Shown one piece after another: positions 24,531-34,970 of a DNA stretch of 55,481 bases. The stretch comes from Anaerolineales bacterium. Lineage in GTDB: Bacteria; Chloroflexota; Anaerolineae; Anaerolineales; Villigracilaceae. The translations under genes were made by a program, and so were the position numbers. Numbering within the stretch: the stretch's first letter is position 1; every line of letters starts with the position of its first letter. The stretch is taken from NCBI GenBank assembly GCA_030018695.1, contig JASEHI010000009.1, forward strand, positions 1 to 55,481, written 5' to 3'. The notes under the pieces were generated by a model. It saw only the letters and a list, made by a program, of their open reading frames with translations. It was not told the DNA's origin and did no database searches.

Positions 24531-25396
24531 GATAGTAGATGACTTTAACCCCATTGAGAAGTTTGGTGATTTCATCCACCACCTTTTTTGTCTGTTCCTT
24601 ACCTTCCTTGATGGGAGAAAGGTTGATATGCCATGGATTTTCAGGAGCGGTCAATGACATGGGACGGGTATATTCGCCTGGTTCCATAACCAGACTCAAT
24701 ATTCCCCGATCTTCGTAAGCGCTGTGCCAACCCGCCAATTCGCCAACCTCGCGCTTAGTTGTATATTTGGGCATTGCCACCCAAAAATGATCGGAACGTG
24801 TAGATTGCAAAATCGTGCGATAGGCCTCCAAGTAAGGGAGAATGTATTCGAGTAGATATTTGCTCACGCGCAGGTGAGTCGCTTCCACCACTTTGTTCAA
24901 TGCTTGGTTAGTTAAAAAAGATAGTTGGTGTGGTTAGCGAGCCATCCAGAAAGACAACTTCGTGAGGGGCATCTTTTGCAAGTTGCATTTCATTGCCCGC
25001 CATGATGCCTCGCAACACTGAGCCAGTATCGGCATGATGGATTTCAGTATTGACATAAACCAAATGACGCGGTTCAGGCCAATAGCGCGCTTCGGAGGGC
25101 GGTGTAAGACCCTCGACAGCCACCGCGCCGACTGCTACCAAGTCTAGCGCGAGTAGGCGTTCGATTGCCATGCTTCCATCTACGCCGCAGGTTGTAGGGG
25201 TATTGACAAAAGGTAGAGCGGCTTGCTTTTGAATTAAATCCTTTTTGGACAACTCACTACGCCAAGTTTCTTTCTTGGCTTTTAGATCACCAAAAGCAGA
25301 AAGCAATCGCTGGCTGACATCTTTGGTTTGTGTCAGCACTTCATCAACCAGCGCGGCGGGTAATTCAGCAAAGGGTGTGTTAGTTGCTTCGGGCAT
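24478..25396 (-). pseudogene. nurA: NurA-family nuclease, frameshifted and 3'-truncated
   Basis: The N-terminal part (MPEATNTPFAELPAALVDEV onward) carries the NurA catalytic Asp in TCGVDGSMAIERLLALDLVA and runs to DGSLTTPTIFFN-stop at a run of six Ts. One T fewer restores the frame into FLTNQALNKVVEATHLRVSK and the C-terminal half (EDRGILSLVMEPGEYTRP, NPWHINLSPIKEG, VKVIYYRP). The normal C-terminus is lost at the junction with herA. NurA nucleases resect DNA ends with HerA. The start overlaps the DruA-like gene by 17 bases, so the genes formed one operon. The frameshift could be a sequencing error. Confidence 0.75.
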
Positions 25397-26384
25397 GTTC
25401 GGTTTCGGTAATCGTTGTGATGTCTTTGAGAATGTCCTGCCTGTCCCAACGATGCCAGCCATCTACACGTTCAGAGCGCGGCAAGAGATAGCGTTCTTGC
25501 CAGTGTGTAGCCAGATCTGCAAAAGGCAGTTCTTTGTAGCCAGGATTTTGTGTGTTGCCACACATATATTCACCCAGATTATCAACAAGGCGGAAAAGAA
25601 ACGCTTCGCGTTGAATACCATGCTTAAGCAAGTCTGCTGAAATGTCCAAGCGATCGAGCGCCAAACGCATAAGTTGCCAAGAACGCTTGGGACCAGTGCC
25701 ATATCCGCCTTTGGTATCTACCCCGATAGATTCCAGATATTCTTTGAATAACGGGTACAGCCTTTGCAGGTGGAAATTGCCGTAGCCATTGGTAAGACCG
25801 AGCGATTCGGCTAAGAGGTGACCTTTGTATTTCAGGCGATTATAAATCGAACTTCGGCCAAAAGCGCTGGTAGTAGTAAGCGCAACTAGATGAGCGGGCA
25901 AAACACGCTTTTCCATTTCCGTTACCCGCCCGTTGTAAATCAAGCGGTAGGCCTCCCGCACCTCATTGGCGCAAACGGCCATTGCCACCAGCTTCCCCCC
26001 AAGTAAGCGATTGTAGGGTGGCAGTGCGCCTAGCGTGAAAATATCCATTGTCTGATTGACAAGTATCTCTTTCTGTCCTAATGGGTATTCAAACAATCTA
26101 TCCCGAACTGGAAATGTAATCGGAGGCGATTGCAAACCGAAAATACCAATCAATTTTCCATTACTTGAATCTAGAATCAGGAATCGCAACCTGCGGCCAA
26201 AGCCATGCGAGTATGGAATAGACCAGTAAAACCGCGCCGGGCGATGTAAGCGTTTTGCGTCTTCTTTCGATGCAAAAGAAACGAGAATCTCCCCTTGCTC
26301 ATTGAGCTGAAAACCCAATGAGGTCAGTTCCGAGAAAATCAGTGAGCGAATTTCATCAATGTTCACAATGCTATTATACGACAT
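25380..26384 (-). CDS. DruA-like (DUF4338) protein
   Basis: The 334-residue protein matches my memory of the DruA/DUF4338 family, named from the Druantia antiphage system. Landmarks are HGFGRRLRFLILDSSNGKLI, GLQSPPITFPVRDRLFEYP, MDIFTLGALPPYNRLLGGKL, VALTTTSAFGRSSIYNRLKY, TNGYGNFHL and a late DISADLLKHGIQREAF. The start at 26384 is the ATG beginning MSYNSIVNIDEIRSL; longer readings lack support. The gene looks intact, unlike the nurA and herA remnants that follow it with overlapping ends. The AT-rich composition differs from the housekeeping genes and suggests transfer. The biochemical role of DruA is not established. Confidence 0.72.
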   Translation of the reverse strand: MSYNSIVNIDEIRSLIFSELTSLGFQLNEQGEILVSFASKEDAKRLHRPARFYWSIPYSHGFGRRLRFLILDSSNGKLIGIFGLQSPPITFPVRDRLFEYPLGQKEILVNQTMDIFTLGALPPYNRLLGGKLVAMAVCANEVREAYRLIYNGRVTEMEKRVLPAHLVALTTTSAFGRSSIYNRLKYKGHLLAESLGLTNGYGNFHLQRLYPLFKEYLESIGVDTKGGYGTGPKRSWQLMRLALDRLDISADLLKHGIQREAFLFRLVDNLGEYMCGNTQNPGYKELPFADLATHWQERYLLPRSERVDGWHRWDRQDILKDITTITETEHARSN

Positions 26385-26607
26385 ATCCCTTACGAGAAGA
26401 CGCGTAGCCGTTTGGGCGTTAAGGGTCATAGAAATTTGTTTCAACGCGGGATAGATTCCATCCAAACGGGCGTGGGAAGAGGCTGGCAGGTTTTATCGCG
26501 GCACAATTCAATTGGACTTCTTCGTTTGGCGGGGTACTCGGTCAATTGCGGTTTTTACGGAAACCCGTCAGGTCTGAGGATGGGGAGTCCACTTTCGGAG
26601 GCAGCAA

Positions 26608-26858
26608 GTCATTCAGGGATTCATTGTCGATTTCTATTGTCACAAGTCCGCGCTGGTTGTTGAAGTGGATGGGGATATCCATGATCTGCAACAGGAGGAG
26701 GATGCCAGGCGGGAGAAGGTTTTGCGTGAGATGGGGTTGAGGACTTGTGCTGAGCCTGTCGAAGCATTGTCCGCATTCGGAATGATGAGGTCGTGAGGAA
26801 CTTGTCCGCGGTGGTGGGGAAGATCAAAGAGATGGTTCTCAATAATTTTCATGGTTGA
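26608..26858 (+). pseudogene. DUF559 nuclease-like gene remnant broken by a repeat
   Basis: The plus strand reads IQGFIVDFYCHKSALVVEVD, GDIHDLQQEEDARREKVLRE and MGLR, then a 29-base insertion containing TGAGCCTGTCGAAGCA. It continues in another frame as RIRNDEVVRNLSAVVGKIKE and MVLN. This is the Vsr-like DUF559 domain with its usual end. The 5' part is missing. The inserted word is the same as in nuoL and the reverse transcriptase gene. Confidence 0.8.
26743..26771. repeat. GAGCCTGTCGAAG repeat inserted in DUF559 remnant
   Basis: ACTTGTGCTGAGCCTGTCG and AAGCATTGT lie exactly between two recognisable pieces of the DUF559 domain and shift the reading frame, which shows that this word is an insertion rather than ancestral sequence. 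Confidence 0.8.
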
Positions 26859-26883
26859 CCCTGAAAATTAATTGATATAAAAT
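26855..26883 (+). promoter_or_regulatory. Promoter of the DUF4143 ATPase gene
   Basis: TTGACC and TAAAAT are separated by 17 bases, about 26 bases upstream of the start codon, at the end of the DUF559 remnant. Confidence 0.65.
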
Positions 26884-26909
26884 AGGGTGGATTACAAAGG
26901 AGTTTGCCC

Positions 26910-28145
26910 ATGTCTACTTCCCTTTTCAAGCGAAATGTCGTAGATGAAATCTCCAAGTATCTTCGCTCGGACGACATCGTTGTCATTCACGGCGCGCGGC
27001 AGGTGGGGAAAACTTCCATTCTGATGTATTTGCAGGATCAACTCGAAACGGCAGGCGAACGCGTCTATTACATTGACCTTGAGGACAGCCGTTTCGTGTC
27101 CACGCTGGACAGGGGCGTGGATGAATTTGTCACATATTTGGGGGAACAAGGATTCGACTTGTCCGCTTTCAAGAAATCGGGGAGGAAACTTTTTGCGCTG
27201 ATTGACGAGATTCAATATCTTGCCAATCCATCCTCCTTTTTGAAACTGCTGGCGGATCACCATCGCTATTTGAAGGTCATCGTTTCGGGATCGTCCAGTT
27301 TCGAGATGAAGAGCAAGTTCAAGGATTCGCTGGTCGGCAGGACGGTCAACTTCGAGATTTATCCGCTGTCATTTCGGGAATTTTTGCTGTTCCGAAACAT
27401 CCCGTTTGTCCCAGCCGAGCGATACACCGAAAAGAAAACCGCCGAATTGAAGTCCCTGTTTACTGAGTTTGCAATGTATGGCGGTTATCCTAAAATCGTG
27501 CTTACTCCCGAAGTCAGCATGAAGGAAAGATACCTGCAACAGATCATTGACACCTACATCCGCAAGGATATCCGCGACCTGGCAGAGATCCGGGATGTCA
27601 ACAAATTCAACCGTCTGCTGGAAATCCTGGCTTCGCAAAGCGGAAATTTGTTGAATGTCAGCGAGTTATCCAATACCTGCTCGCTCTCGCGGGAAACTGT
27701 GGAGCGATATTTGTTTTTGCTGGAACAAACCTATATCCTTCGGCTCGTGCGTCCCTACAGCCGAAACCTTCGCTCGGAATTGACCAAGACCCCCAAGATT
27801 TTTTTCTACGACACAGGTCTCATGCAGATGCTGTGGCTCAAACAATTACAAAAGGAAGTATTGGGATCCGTGTTTGAAACCAGCATATTTTCAGAATTGA
27901 TAAAAGCGCATGGCAGAGACAATGTGTTTTATTGGCGCACACAGGATAAGAAAGAGGTGGACTTTGTCCTGCGTTCTGGAAAAAATGTTATTCCGATAGA
28001 AGCAAAATTAAGTTTCCCAAGAAATCTTCCGACAGGTATTCACACTTGGAAAGAATCCTTTGGCGTAGAGGGTTATTTGGTTGTTGGATTGAATGGGACT
28101 TCAGGGGAAGTCGGATTAATCTATCCGTGGCAGTTGCCAGAGTGA
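26910..28145 (+). CDS. AAA-type ATPase with DUF4143 domain
   Basis: A 411-residue protein of the AAA_14/DUF4143 family. Walker A is HGARQVGKTS, Walker B KLFALIDEIQYL, sensor region VIVSGSSSFEMKSK, followed by YPLSFREFL, a winged-helix-like middle (LLNVSELSNTCSLSRETVER) and the C-terminal DUF4143 nuclease-like fold (FYWRTQDKKEVDFVLR, IPIEAKLSF). Such ATPases are abundant accessory genes of uncertain role. The ATG at 26910 has AAGGAG upstream. DUF559 remnants lie on both sides. A second family member is encoded at 47440-48573. Confidence 0.9.
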   Translation: MSTSLFKRNVVDEISKYLRSDDIVVIHGARQVGKTSILMYLQDQLETAGERVYYIDLEDSRFVSTLDRGVDEFVTYLGEQGFDLSAFKKSGRKLFALIDEIQYLANPSSFLKLLADHHRYLKVIVSGSSSFEMKSKFKDSLVGRTVNFEIYPLSFREFLLFRNIPFVPAERYTEKKTAELKSLFTEFAMYGGYPKIVLTPEVSMKERYLQQIIDTYIRKDIRDLAEIRDVNKFNRLLEILASQSGNLLNVSELSNTCSLSRETVERYLFLLEQTYILRLVRPYSRNLRSELTKTPKIFFYDTGLMQMLWLKQLQKEVLGSVFETSIFSELIKAHGRDNVFYWRTQDKKEVDFVLRSGKNVIPIEAKLSFPRNLPTGIHTWKESFGVEGYLVVGLNGTSGEVGLIYPWQLPE

Positions 28146-28174
28146 ATCTAAATGGGCAGCGCCAGAGGCGGGTC

Positions 28175-28236
28175 ATTGCAGGGCTGCGTCGTTGATTTTT
28201 ACTGTCACAAGCCCGCGTTGGTGGTGCGCAAGGTTG
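28175..28236 (+). pseudogene. Second short DUF559 remnant
   Basis: The frame LQGCVVDFYCHKPALVV matches the DUF559 core and aligns at the DNA level with the remnant at 26608-26858, but decays after about 20 codons. It directly follows the DUF4143 ATPase, so the ATPase gene is bracketed by two related fragments. Confidence 0.65.
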
Positions 28237-28270
28237 CTGATGCACACGCAATGATTATCAGCGGATTCTC

Positions 28271-28401
28271 TACCGTACAGTTTTGTCCGAGCAGGTGAAT
28301 TTCAACGCGAATGACGCGAATGAGCGAATTTCGCGAATATTTTTTGGCTTTATTCGCGCCATTTGTCCATTCGCGGCATTCGCGTTAAGAAATGTACGGT
28401 A
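28271..28401. repeat. GCGAATGA-word array with inverted ends
   Basis: The unit starts TACCGTACA and ends TGTACGGTA. Inside, repeated GCGAATGAC/GCGAATTTC words face TTCGCGGCATTCGCG, giving a long hairpin. No gene is seen. It may be a small mobile palindromic element; no clear target duplication was found. Confidence 0.6.
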
Positions 28402-28414
28402 GCAAGTCCCTGCA

Positions 28415-29860
28415 TTAGAACAATCTTATTACTGCTGCACTCGCCAGCGCAAACAGCGCGGCCGGCAGGAAACTCAGCGCCACGATGGCGACGGCCGCGC
28501 CCAGCGTGGTCAAATCCAGCCAGGATTCACCCTCGACCTGCGGCTCGCCCTCGCGCATGTACATCGTCACCACTACGCGCAGATAGTAGTATGCCGAGAT
28601 GAGCGAGGTCAGCACGCCGATGACCGCCAGCCCGATGAAGCCGCCCTCGATGACCGTGCGGAACAGGTAGAACTTGCCCACCAGCCCCAGCGTGGGCGGC
28701 ATGCCGGTCAGCGAGAGCATGAAAATCGTCATCGCCGCGGCCAGGGCCGGTTTGCGCCGCCCGAGACCGGCGTAATCACTGATCTCCAATCCTTGGGCAT
28801 CAGGTTTTTCCAGCGCAATGACCACCGACCAGGCACCGAAGGAGGTCAGGGCGTAGGCGACCAGATAGAAGAGCGCCGAAGCGACCGCATCTGGCATGAC
28901 CTGCGGCTGGCCATACGGGACGAAGGCCATCAGGATGTATCCGGCGTGGGCAATGCTGGAATAAGCCAGCATACGCTTGATGTTGGTCTGCGAGATGGCG
29001 ACCAGGTTGCCGATGACCATCGTCAGCGCGGCCAACGCCCACAGCACCGGGACCAGGTCCACGTCGAGGGACGGGAAGGCGGTGACGAAGACGCGCAGCA
29101 GGGCGGCAAACCCGGCGGCTTTCGCCCCGACGGCCATGAAGCCGGTCACCGGCGTCGGCGCGCCCTGGTAGACATCCGGCGTCCACATGTGGAACGGCAC
29201 CGCGGCGACCTTGAAACTGAAACCGACCAGGATCAGCGCCGCGCCGATCAGCATGAGGGTCGGGTTGTAAAGATCCACGAAGGAAGCTGACACGATGCCC
29301 GCCAGTGAAGTACTAGCCGTCGCGCCGAAGACCAGGGCGATGCCGTAGACGACGAAGCCGGTGGCGAATGCGCCGAGCAGGAAGTATTTGAGACCGGCCT
29401 CCTCCGAGTCGGCGCGCGGGCGGGCGAAGGCGGCCAGCACGTAAAGCGGGATGGAGAGCAGTTCCAGCGCCAGGAAGATGACAATCAGGTCGGCGGCCTG
29501 CGCCATCAGCATCATACCGGAAATGCTGAAGAGCATCAGGACATAATACTCGCCGCGTTCGAGGCCCATGCGCTTGAGGTAGCCGTAAGCGATGGCGATG
29601 CCAAGCAGACCGGTTGCCAAAAAGAGGATGTTGAGGAAGGTCGAGAAGCCGTCCAGTGTGACCATCCCGCCGAAGGCGGATATCTCGCGGCCAGATTGCG
29701 AGAGGGTCAGTCCCATCGCCAGCGCCAGGCCGACGGCGGCCAGCAAAGCCGTCCAACTCTTGCGTCCTTTGGGGATAAAGAGGTCAACCAGCAAGAGGGC
29801 GCATGCCCAGCCCGTCAGGATGGCGAGGGGGAGGATGGAGAGGAGATCGGACAAACTCAT
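28415..29860 (-). CDS. nuoN: NADH-quinone oxidoreductase subunit N
   Basis: The 481-residue antiporter-like subunit of the complex I membrane arm moves protons. It contains the expected helices and motifs such as VAAVPFHMWTPDVYQGAPTP, ALTMVIGNLVAISQTNIKRM, LAYSSIAHAGYILMAFVPYG and TGMPPTLGLVGKFYLF. It is the last gene of the nuo operon. The ATG at 29860 has GGGAG upstream. An antitoxin-like gene separates it from nuoM. Confidence 0.95.
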   Translation of the reverse strand: MSLSDLLSILPLAILTGWACALLLVDLFIPKGRKSWTALLAAVGLALAMGLTLSQSGREISAFGGMVTLDGFSTFLNILFLATGLLGIAIAYGYLKRMGLERGEYYVLMLFSISGMMLMAQAADLIVIFLALELLSIPLYVLAAFARPRADSEEAGLKYFLLGAFATGFVVYGIALVFGATASTSLAGIVSASFVDLYNPTLMLIGAALILVGFSFKVAAVPFHMWTPDVYQGAPTPVTGFMAVGAKAAGFAALLRVFVTAFPSLDVDLVPVLWALAALTMVIGNLVAISQTNIKRMLAYSSIAHAGYILMAFVPYGQPQVMPDAVASALFYLVAYALTSFGAWSVVIALEKPDAQGLEISDYAGLGRRKPALAAAMTIFMLSLTGMPPTLGLVGKFYLFRTVIEGGFIGLAVIGVLTSLISAYYYLRVVVTMYMREGEPQVEGESWLDLTTLGAAVAIVALSFLPAALFALASAAVIRLF

Positions 29861-29885
29861 AGAGCAGGCTCCCAAATATTTCAGC

Positions 29886-30155
29886 TTAATTTGCCTGTTG
29901 CAGCCGTTCAGCCAGCCACAGGTTGACCAGTGTTTCAGATGAGATGCCGCGCTGATGAGCCTGAGTCTCTATCCTTCCGAACACTCCAGGGTCGAGTGTC
30001 ACACGGCGGCGGCGACTGGCCCTGACTTCAAACTCAACCTCGTGGATCTGATCCGCATAGTCGGCCAGGCTGTGTGTGTCCCAAAACTCAGCAATCTCCT
30101 CCAGCGTCCGTGCCTTGGAGATACTTGTGACACGCGCTTCACTACTTTTGTCCAT
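29886..30155 (-). CDS. CopG-type antitoxin-like protein, no toxin partner
   Basis: An 89-residue protein with the FWDTHSLADYADQIHEVEFE motif typical of CopG-family antitoxins of BrnA-like systems, a basic stretch (ASRRRRVTLDPGV) and a ribbon-helix-helix-like end. The ribosome site AAAGGAA is good. It sits tightly between nuoM (24 bases away) and nuoN (25 bases), with no toxin gene beside it, so it is either an orphan antitoxin or a stray regulator riding in the nuo operon. Confidence 0.75.
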   Translation of the reverse strand: MDKSSEARVTSISKARTLEEIAEFWDTHSLADYADQIHEVEFEVRASRRRRVTLDPGVFGRIETQAHQRGISSETLVNLWLAERLQQAN

Positions 30156-30179
30156 AGCGTTTCCGTTCCTTTCCCTGGC

Positions 30180-31667
30180 CTATTGTAACACCCCTAGAAT
30201 CTTTGTCACCGCCGGGGCCATCAGATCAAAGAATGGCTTGGGGTAGAGGCCAATCCAGAAAATGAAGATCAATATCGGGACGAGGGTAGCGATTTCGCGC
30301 CAGTTGAGGTCCTTGAGTTTTTTATTTTCTTCTTTATCCAGCGGGCCGAGGAACATCTTCTGGAACATGTACAGGATGTAGATGGCGGCCATGATGACGC
30401 CCAGCGCGGCCAGGCCGGCGTACCAGGGCGTCCCGATGGCCGTTGAGCCGAACGCGCCGAGCAGGATGACGAACTCGCCGACGAACCCGTTCAGCCCGGG
30501 CAGTCCCATCGAGGACAGGGCGACGATAAGGGTCAACGCGCCGTAGACGGGCATCACCTTCCACAGGCCGCCGAGGGCCTCCACCTCACGCGTGTGGCGG
30601 CGTTCGTAGATCATGCCGACCAGGAGGAACAAGGCTCCGGTGCTCAGGCCATGGTTGATCATCTGCAAAATGCCGCCCTGAATACCCAGCGGATTGAGGG
30701 CGAACAGGCCGAGCATGACGAAACCCAGGTGGCTGACCGAGGAGTAGGCGACCAGTTTCTTGACATCCTTCTGCGCATACGAAACCGCCGCGCCGTAGAG
30801 GATACCGATCACGGCCAGCAGCGCCATCCACGGGGCGGCCTGGATTGCCGCCTGCGGGAACATCGGCAGGTTGAAACGCAGGAAGCCGTAAGTGCCCATT
30901 TTTAGCAGGACACTGGCCAGGATGACCGAACCGGCGGTCGGGGCCTCGACATGGGCGTCGGGAAGCCAGGAGTGCAGCGGCCACATCGGGACCTTGATGG
31001 CAAACGCCGCGGCGAAAGCCAGGAAGAGCCAGAGTTGGGTATCGGCCGGGATGCCGCCCTTGGCGATCAGTTCCGGCACGCTGAACGTCTCCTGGTAAAT
31101 CCCCAGCCACAGGATAGCGAGCAACATCAGGATGGAACCGGCCATGGTGTACAGGAAGAACTTGATCGCGGCGTAGATGCGCCTCGGCCCGCCCCAGACG
31201 CCGATCAGGAAATACATCGGCACGAGGGTGAATTCCCAAAAGATGTAGAACAGGAACAGATCCTGCGCCATGAAAACGCCCAACATGCCCACTTCGAGCA
31301 ACAGGAAGAAGAGCATGAAGTCTTTGACGCGCTCCTCGACCGCCGTCCAGGTGGAGAGGATGGAGATGGGGGTCAGGAAGGTGGTCAGCAGGACGAGCAG
31401 GATGGACAGCCCATCCACGCCCATGGCGTAGTGAATGTTCCAGCCGGCGACCTGGATCCAGGGCAGGCTGATGACCATCTGCAAGTCGGGGTTGGACTTG
31501 TTGAACATGGTCAGCATCCAAATGGACAGGCCGAAGGTGGCAAGCGAAGCGAGCAGCGCCGTCCAGCGCAGTAGATTTTTCTTCCCGGAGGGTATGAAGA
31601 GCAGCGCTAGCACGCCGACGAGAGGGAAGAGGGTGACGAGATTCAAGGGATTGGTCAAGAAGTCCAT
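30180..31667 (-). CDS. nuoM: NADH-quinone oxidoreductase subunit M
   Basis: The 495-residue antiporter-like proton-pumping subunit. Seen are the conserved MGVDGLSILLVLLTTFLTPI segment, FYIFWEFTLVPMYFLIGVWG, IKVPMWPLHSWLPDAHVEAP, KKLVAYSSVSHLGFVMLGLF and GLPGLNGFVGEF. The catalytic Glu (FWEFTLVP) and Lys (IKVP) residues of the proton path are in place. The start at 31667 has GGAG upstream. A long CACGTTT word array lies between it and nuoL. Confidence 0.96.
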   Translation of the reverse strand: MDFLTNPLNLVTLFPLVGVLALLFIPSGKKNLLRWTALLASLATFGLSIWMLTMFNKSNPDLQMVISLPWIQVAGWNIHYAMGVDGLSILLVLLTTFLTPISILSTWTAVEERVKDFMLFFLLLEVGMLGVFMAQDLFLFYIFWEFTLVPMYFLIGVWGGPRRIYAAIKFFLYTMAGSILMLLAILWLGIYQETFSVPELIAKGGIPADTQLWLFLAFAAAFAIKVPMWPLHSWLPDAHVEAPTAGSVILASVLLKMGTYGFLRFNLPMFPQAAIQAAPWMALLAVIGILYGAAVSYAQKDVKKLVAYSSVSHLGFVMLGLFALNPLGIQGGILQMINHGLSTGALFLLVGMIYERRHTREVEALGGLWKVMPVYGALTLIVALSSMGLPGLNGFVGEFVILLGAFGSTAIGTPWYAGLAALGVIMAAIYILYMFQKMFLGPLDKEENKKLKDLNWREIATLVPILIFIFWIGLYPKPFFDLMAPAVTKILGVLQ

Positions 31668-31682
31668 AGTCCGTTCTCCGTT

Positions 31683-31779
31683 TACACGTTTGCACGTTTT
31701 CACGTTTACACGTTTGCACGTTTAACGTTCCAACGTTCTAACGTTCTAACGTGTAACGTGTAACGTGTAACGTGTAACA
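31683..31779. repeat. CACGTTT/AACGTGT spacer array
   Basis: Head-to-tail CACGTTTAC/CACGTTTGC words change into AACGTTCT and AACGTGT words, filling nearly the whole gap between nuoL and nuoM. Confidence 0.88.
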
Positions 31780-31781
31780 TG

Positions 31782-34016
<2,235 letters not shown>

Positions 34017-34033
34017 GTTTGTCTCCAGCAACC

Positions 34034-34891
34034 CTATGACTGATATAACTCCAAGATTGTGGTTGTCGGTATTTTTGTAAGATTGACAATGTCGTGTTTT
34101 CGGGCTATCAAATCACAGATGATTTGGTTTCCGACATAATATCCACTACGTTCAGGGGTAGTTGAATCACTTCCAGCAGCAAATAAATACTTTGCAAATT
34201 CTCCATAGGTTGTTGGGGTCATAGGTGTATTCCAACGTTTAAAAATCTGGTCAAATAAAATTTCTCTCTGTTCATGGCACTTTTCGAGATTCTTGCCAGT
34301 CATCATCAGAGTTTGTGCAAGATCAGAAGGCATACCTATCCTATGAACCCAGCCGGAAAAAAACGTTGCCAAACCTTCAGCAATGACAAAATCGCCAAAC
34401 GTTGGCTGAAATTGGGTATCTTCAATGTCGTAAAGCGTTGTCATTCTAACCAGGTGATTGTATTCATGGGGAACAAGATATTCCAATTGCTCAGAAGATA
34501 CATAACGTTCAAGGCCTACATAGAGAAAAGACGGATTGACGACCATCGCGGTACCGTCAACATGACCCAATCCAATCAGCAAATAAAGAACATAATTGGT
34601 ATCAATGGGACATATTCTCTCAGCCGTAGCGAGCAAATTTTCTGTCCGCTTAACTCCATCTTCATAAAGAAATTTCTCGGCGGTTTTGAGAGCAGCATCG
34701 AAGTCGAGCATCTCAACATGTTCTCGCCAACTTTCCAATTCGGCCAAATACAAGCGTTTCAAGAACGTGTCAAACACATTGGCGTAATGAGAATAATAAT
34801 GTTCAAGCCAAACTTCCCATTTGCTTTCTTTTCCCAGCAATGCTTTACACTGCCGAAAATCGTCAACTCCAACTATGGTGTCTATAATCAT
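34034..34891 (-). CDS. DUF2268-type predicted zinc peptidase
   Basis: A 285-residue protein with a gluzincin-like active site: HEYNH in YLVPHEYNHLVRMTTLYD fits HExxH, and the downstream AEGLATFFSGW supplies the third ligand. I place it in the DUF2268 family of predicted Zn-dependent proteases. No signal peptide or membrane segment is seen, so it is probably cytoplasmic. It is AT-rich compared with the nuo genes around it and lies between nuoL and nuoK in the same direction, with its own GGAG ribosome site. It looks like a foreign gene inserted in the operon. Confidence 0.75.
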   Translation of the reverse strand: MIIDTIVGVDDFRQCKALLGKESKWEVWLEHYYSHYANVFDTFLKRLYLAELESWREHVEMLDFDAALKTAEKFLYEDGVKRTENLLATAERICPIDTNYVLYLLIGLGHVDGTAMVVNPSFLYVGLERYVSSEQLEYLVPHEYNHLVRMTTLYDIEDTQFQPTFGDFVIAEGLATFFSGWVHRIGMPSDLAQTLMMTGKNLEKCHEQREILFDQIFKRWNTPMTPTTYGEFAKYLFAAGSDSTTPERSGYYVGNQIICDLIARKHDIVNLTKIPTTTILELYQS

Positions 34892-34904
34892 GAACGTTCT
34901 CCGT

Positions 34905-34970
34905 GTTGCCCAGCAGGAGATTAGAGAACGGAGACCTGTCTCTGCTCTCTAATCTCTACTCTCTATCCTT
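34905..34970. repeat. GAGAACGGAG / CTCTAATCTCTACTCTC spacer
   Basis: Palindromic words (GATTAGAGAACGGAGAC facing GTCTCTGCTCTCTAATC) fill the gap between the DUF2268 gene and nuoK. The same words occur between btuF and btuC. Confidence 0.7.

Noticed and set aside
24500-24545. SVGKSS as a HerA P-loop
   Set aside because: It lacks the glycines of the HerA Walker A and lies at the nurA/herA fusion point, so it is probably chance sequence.
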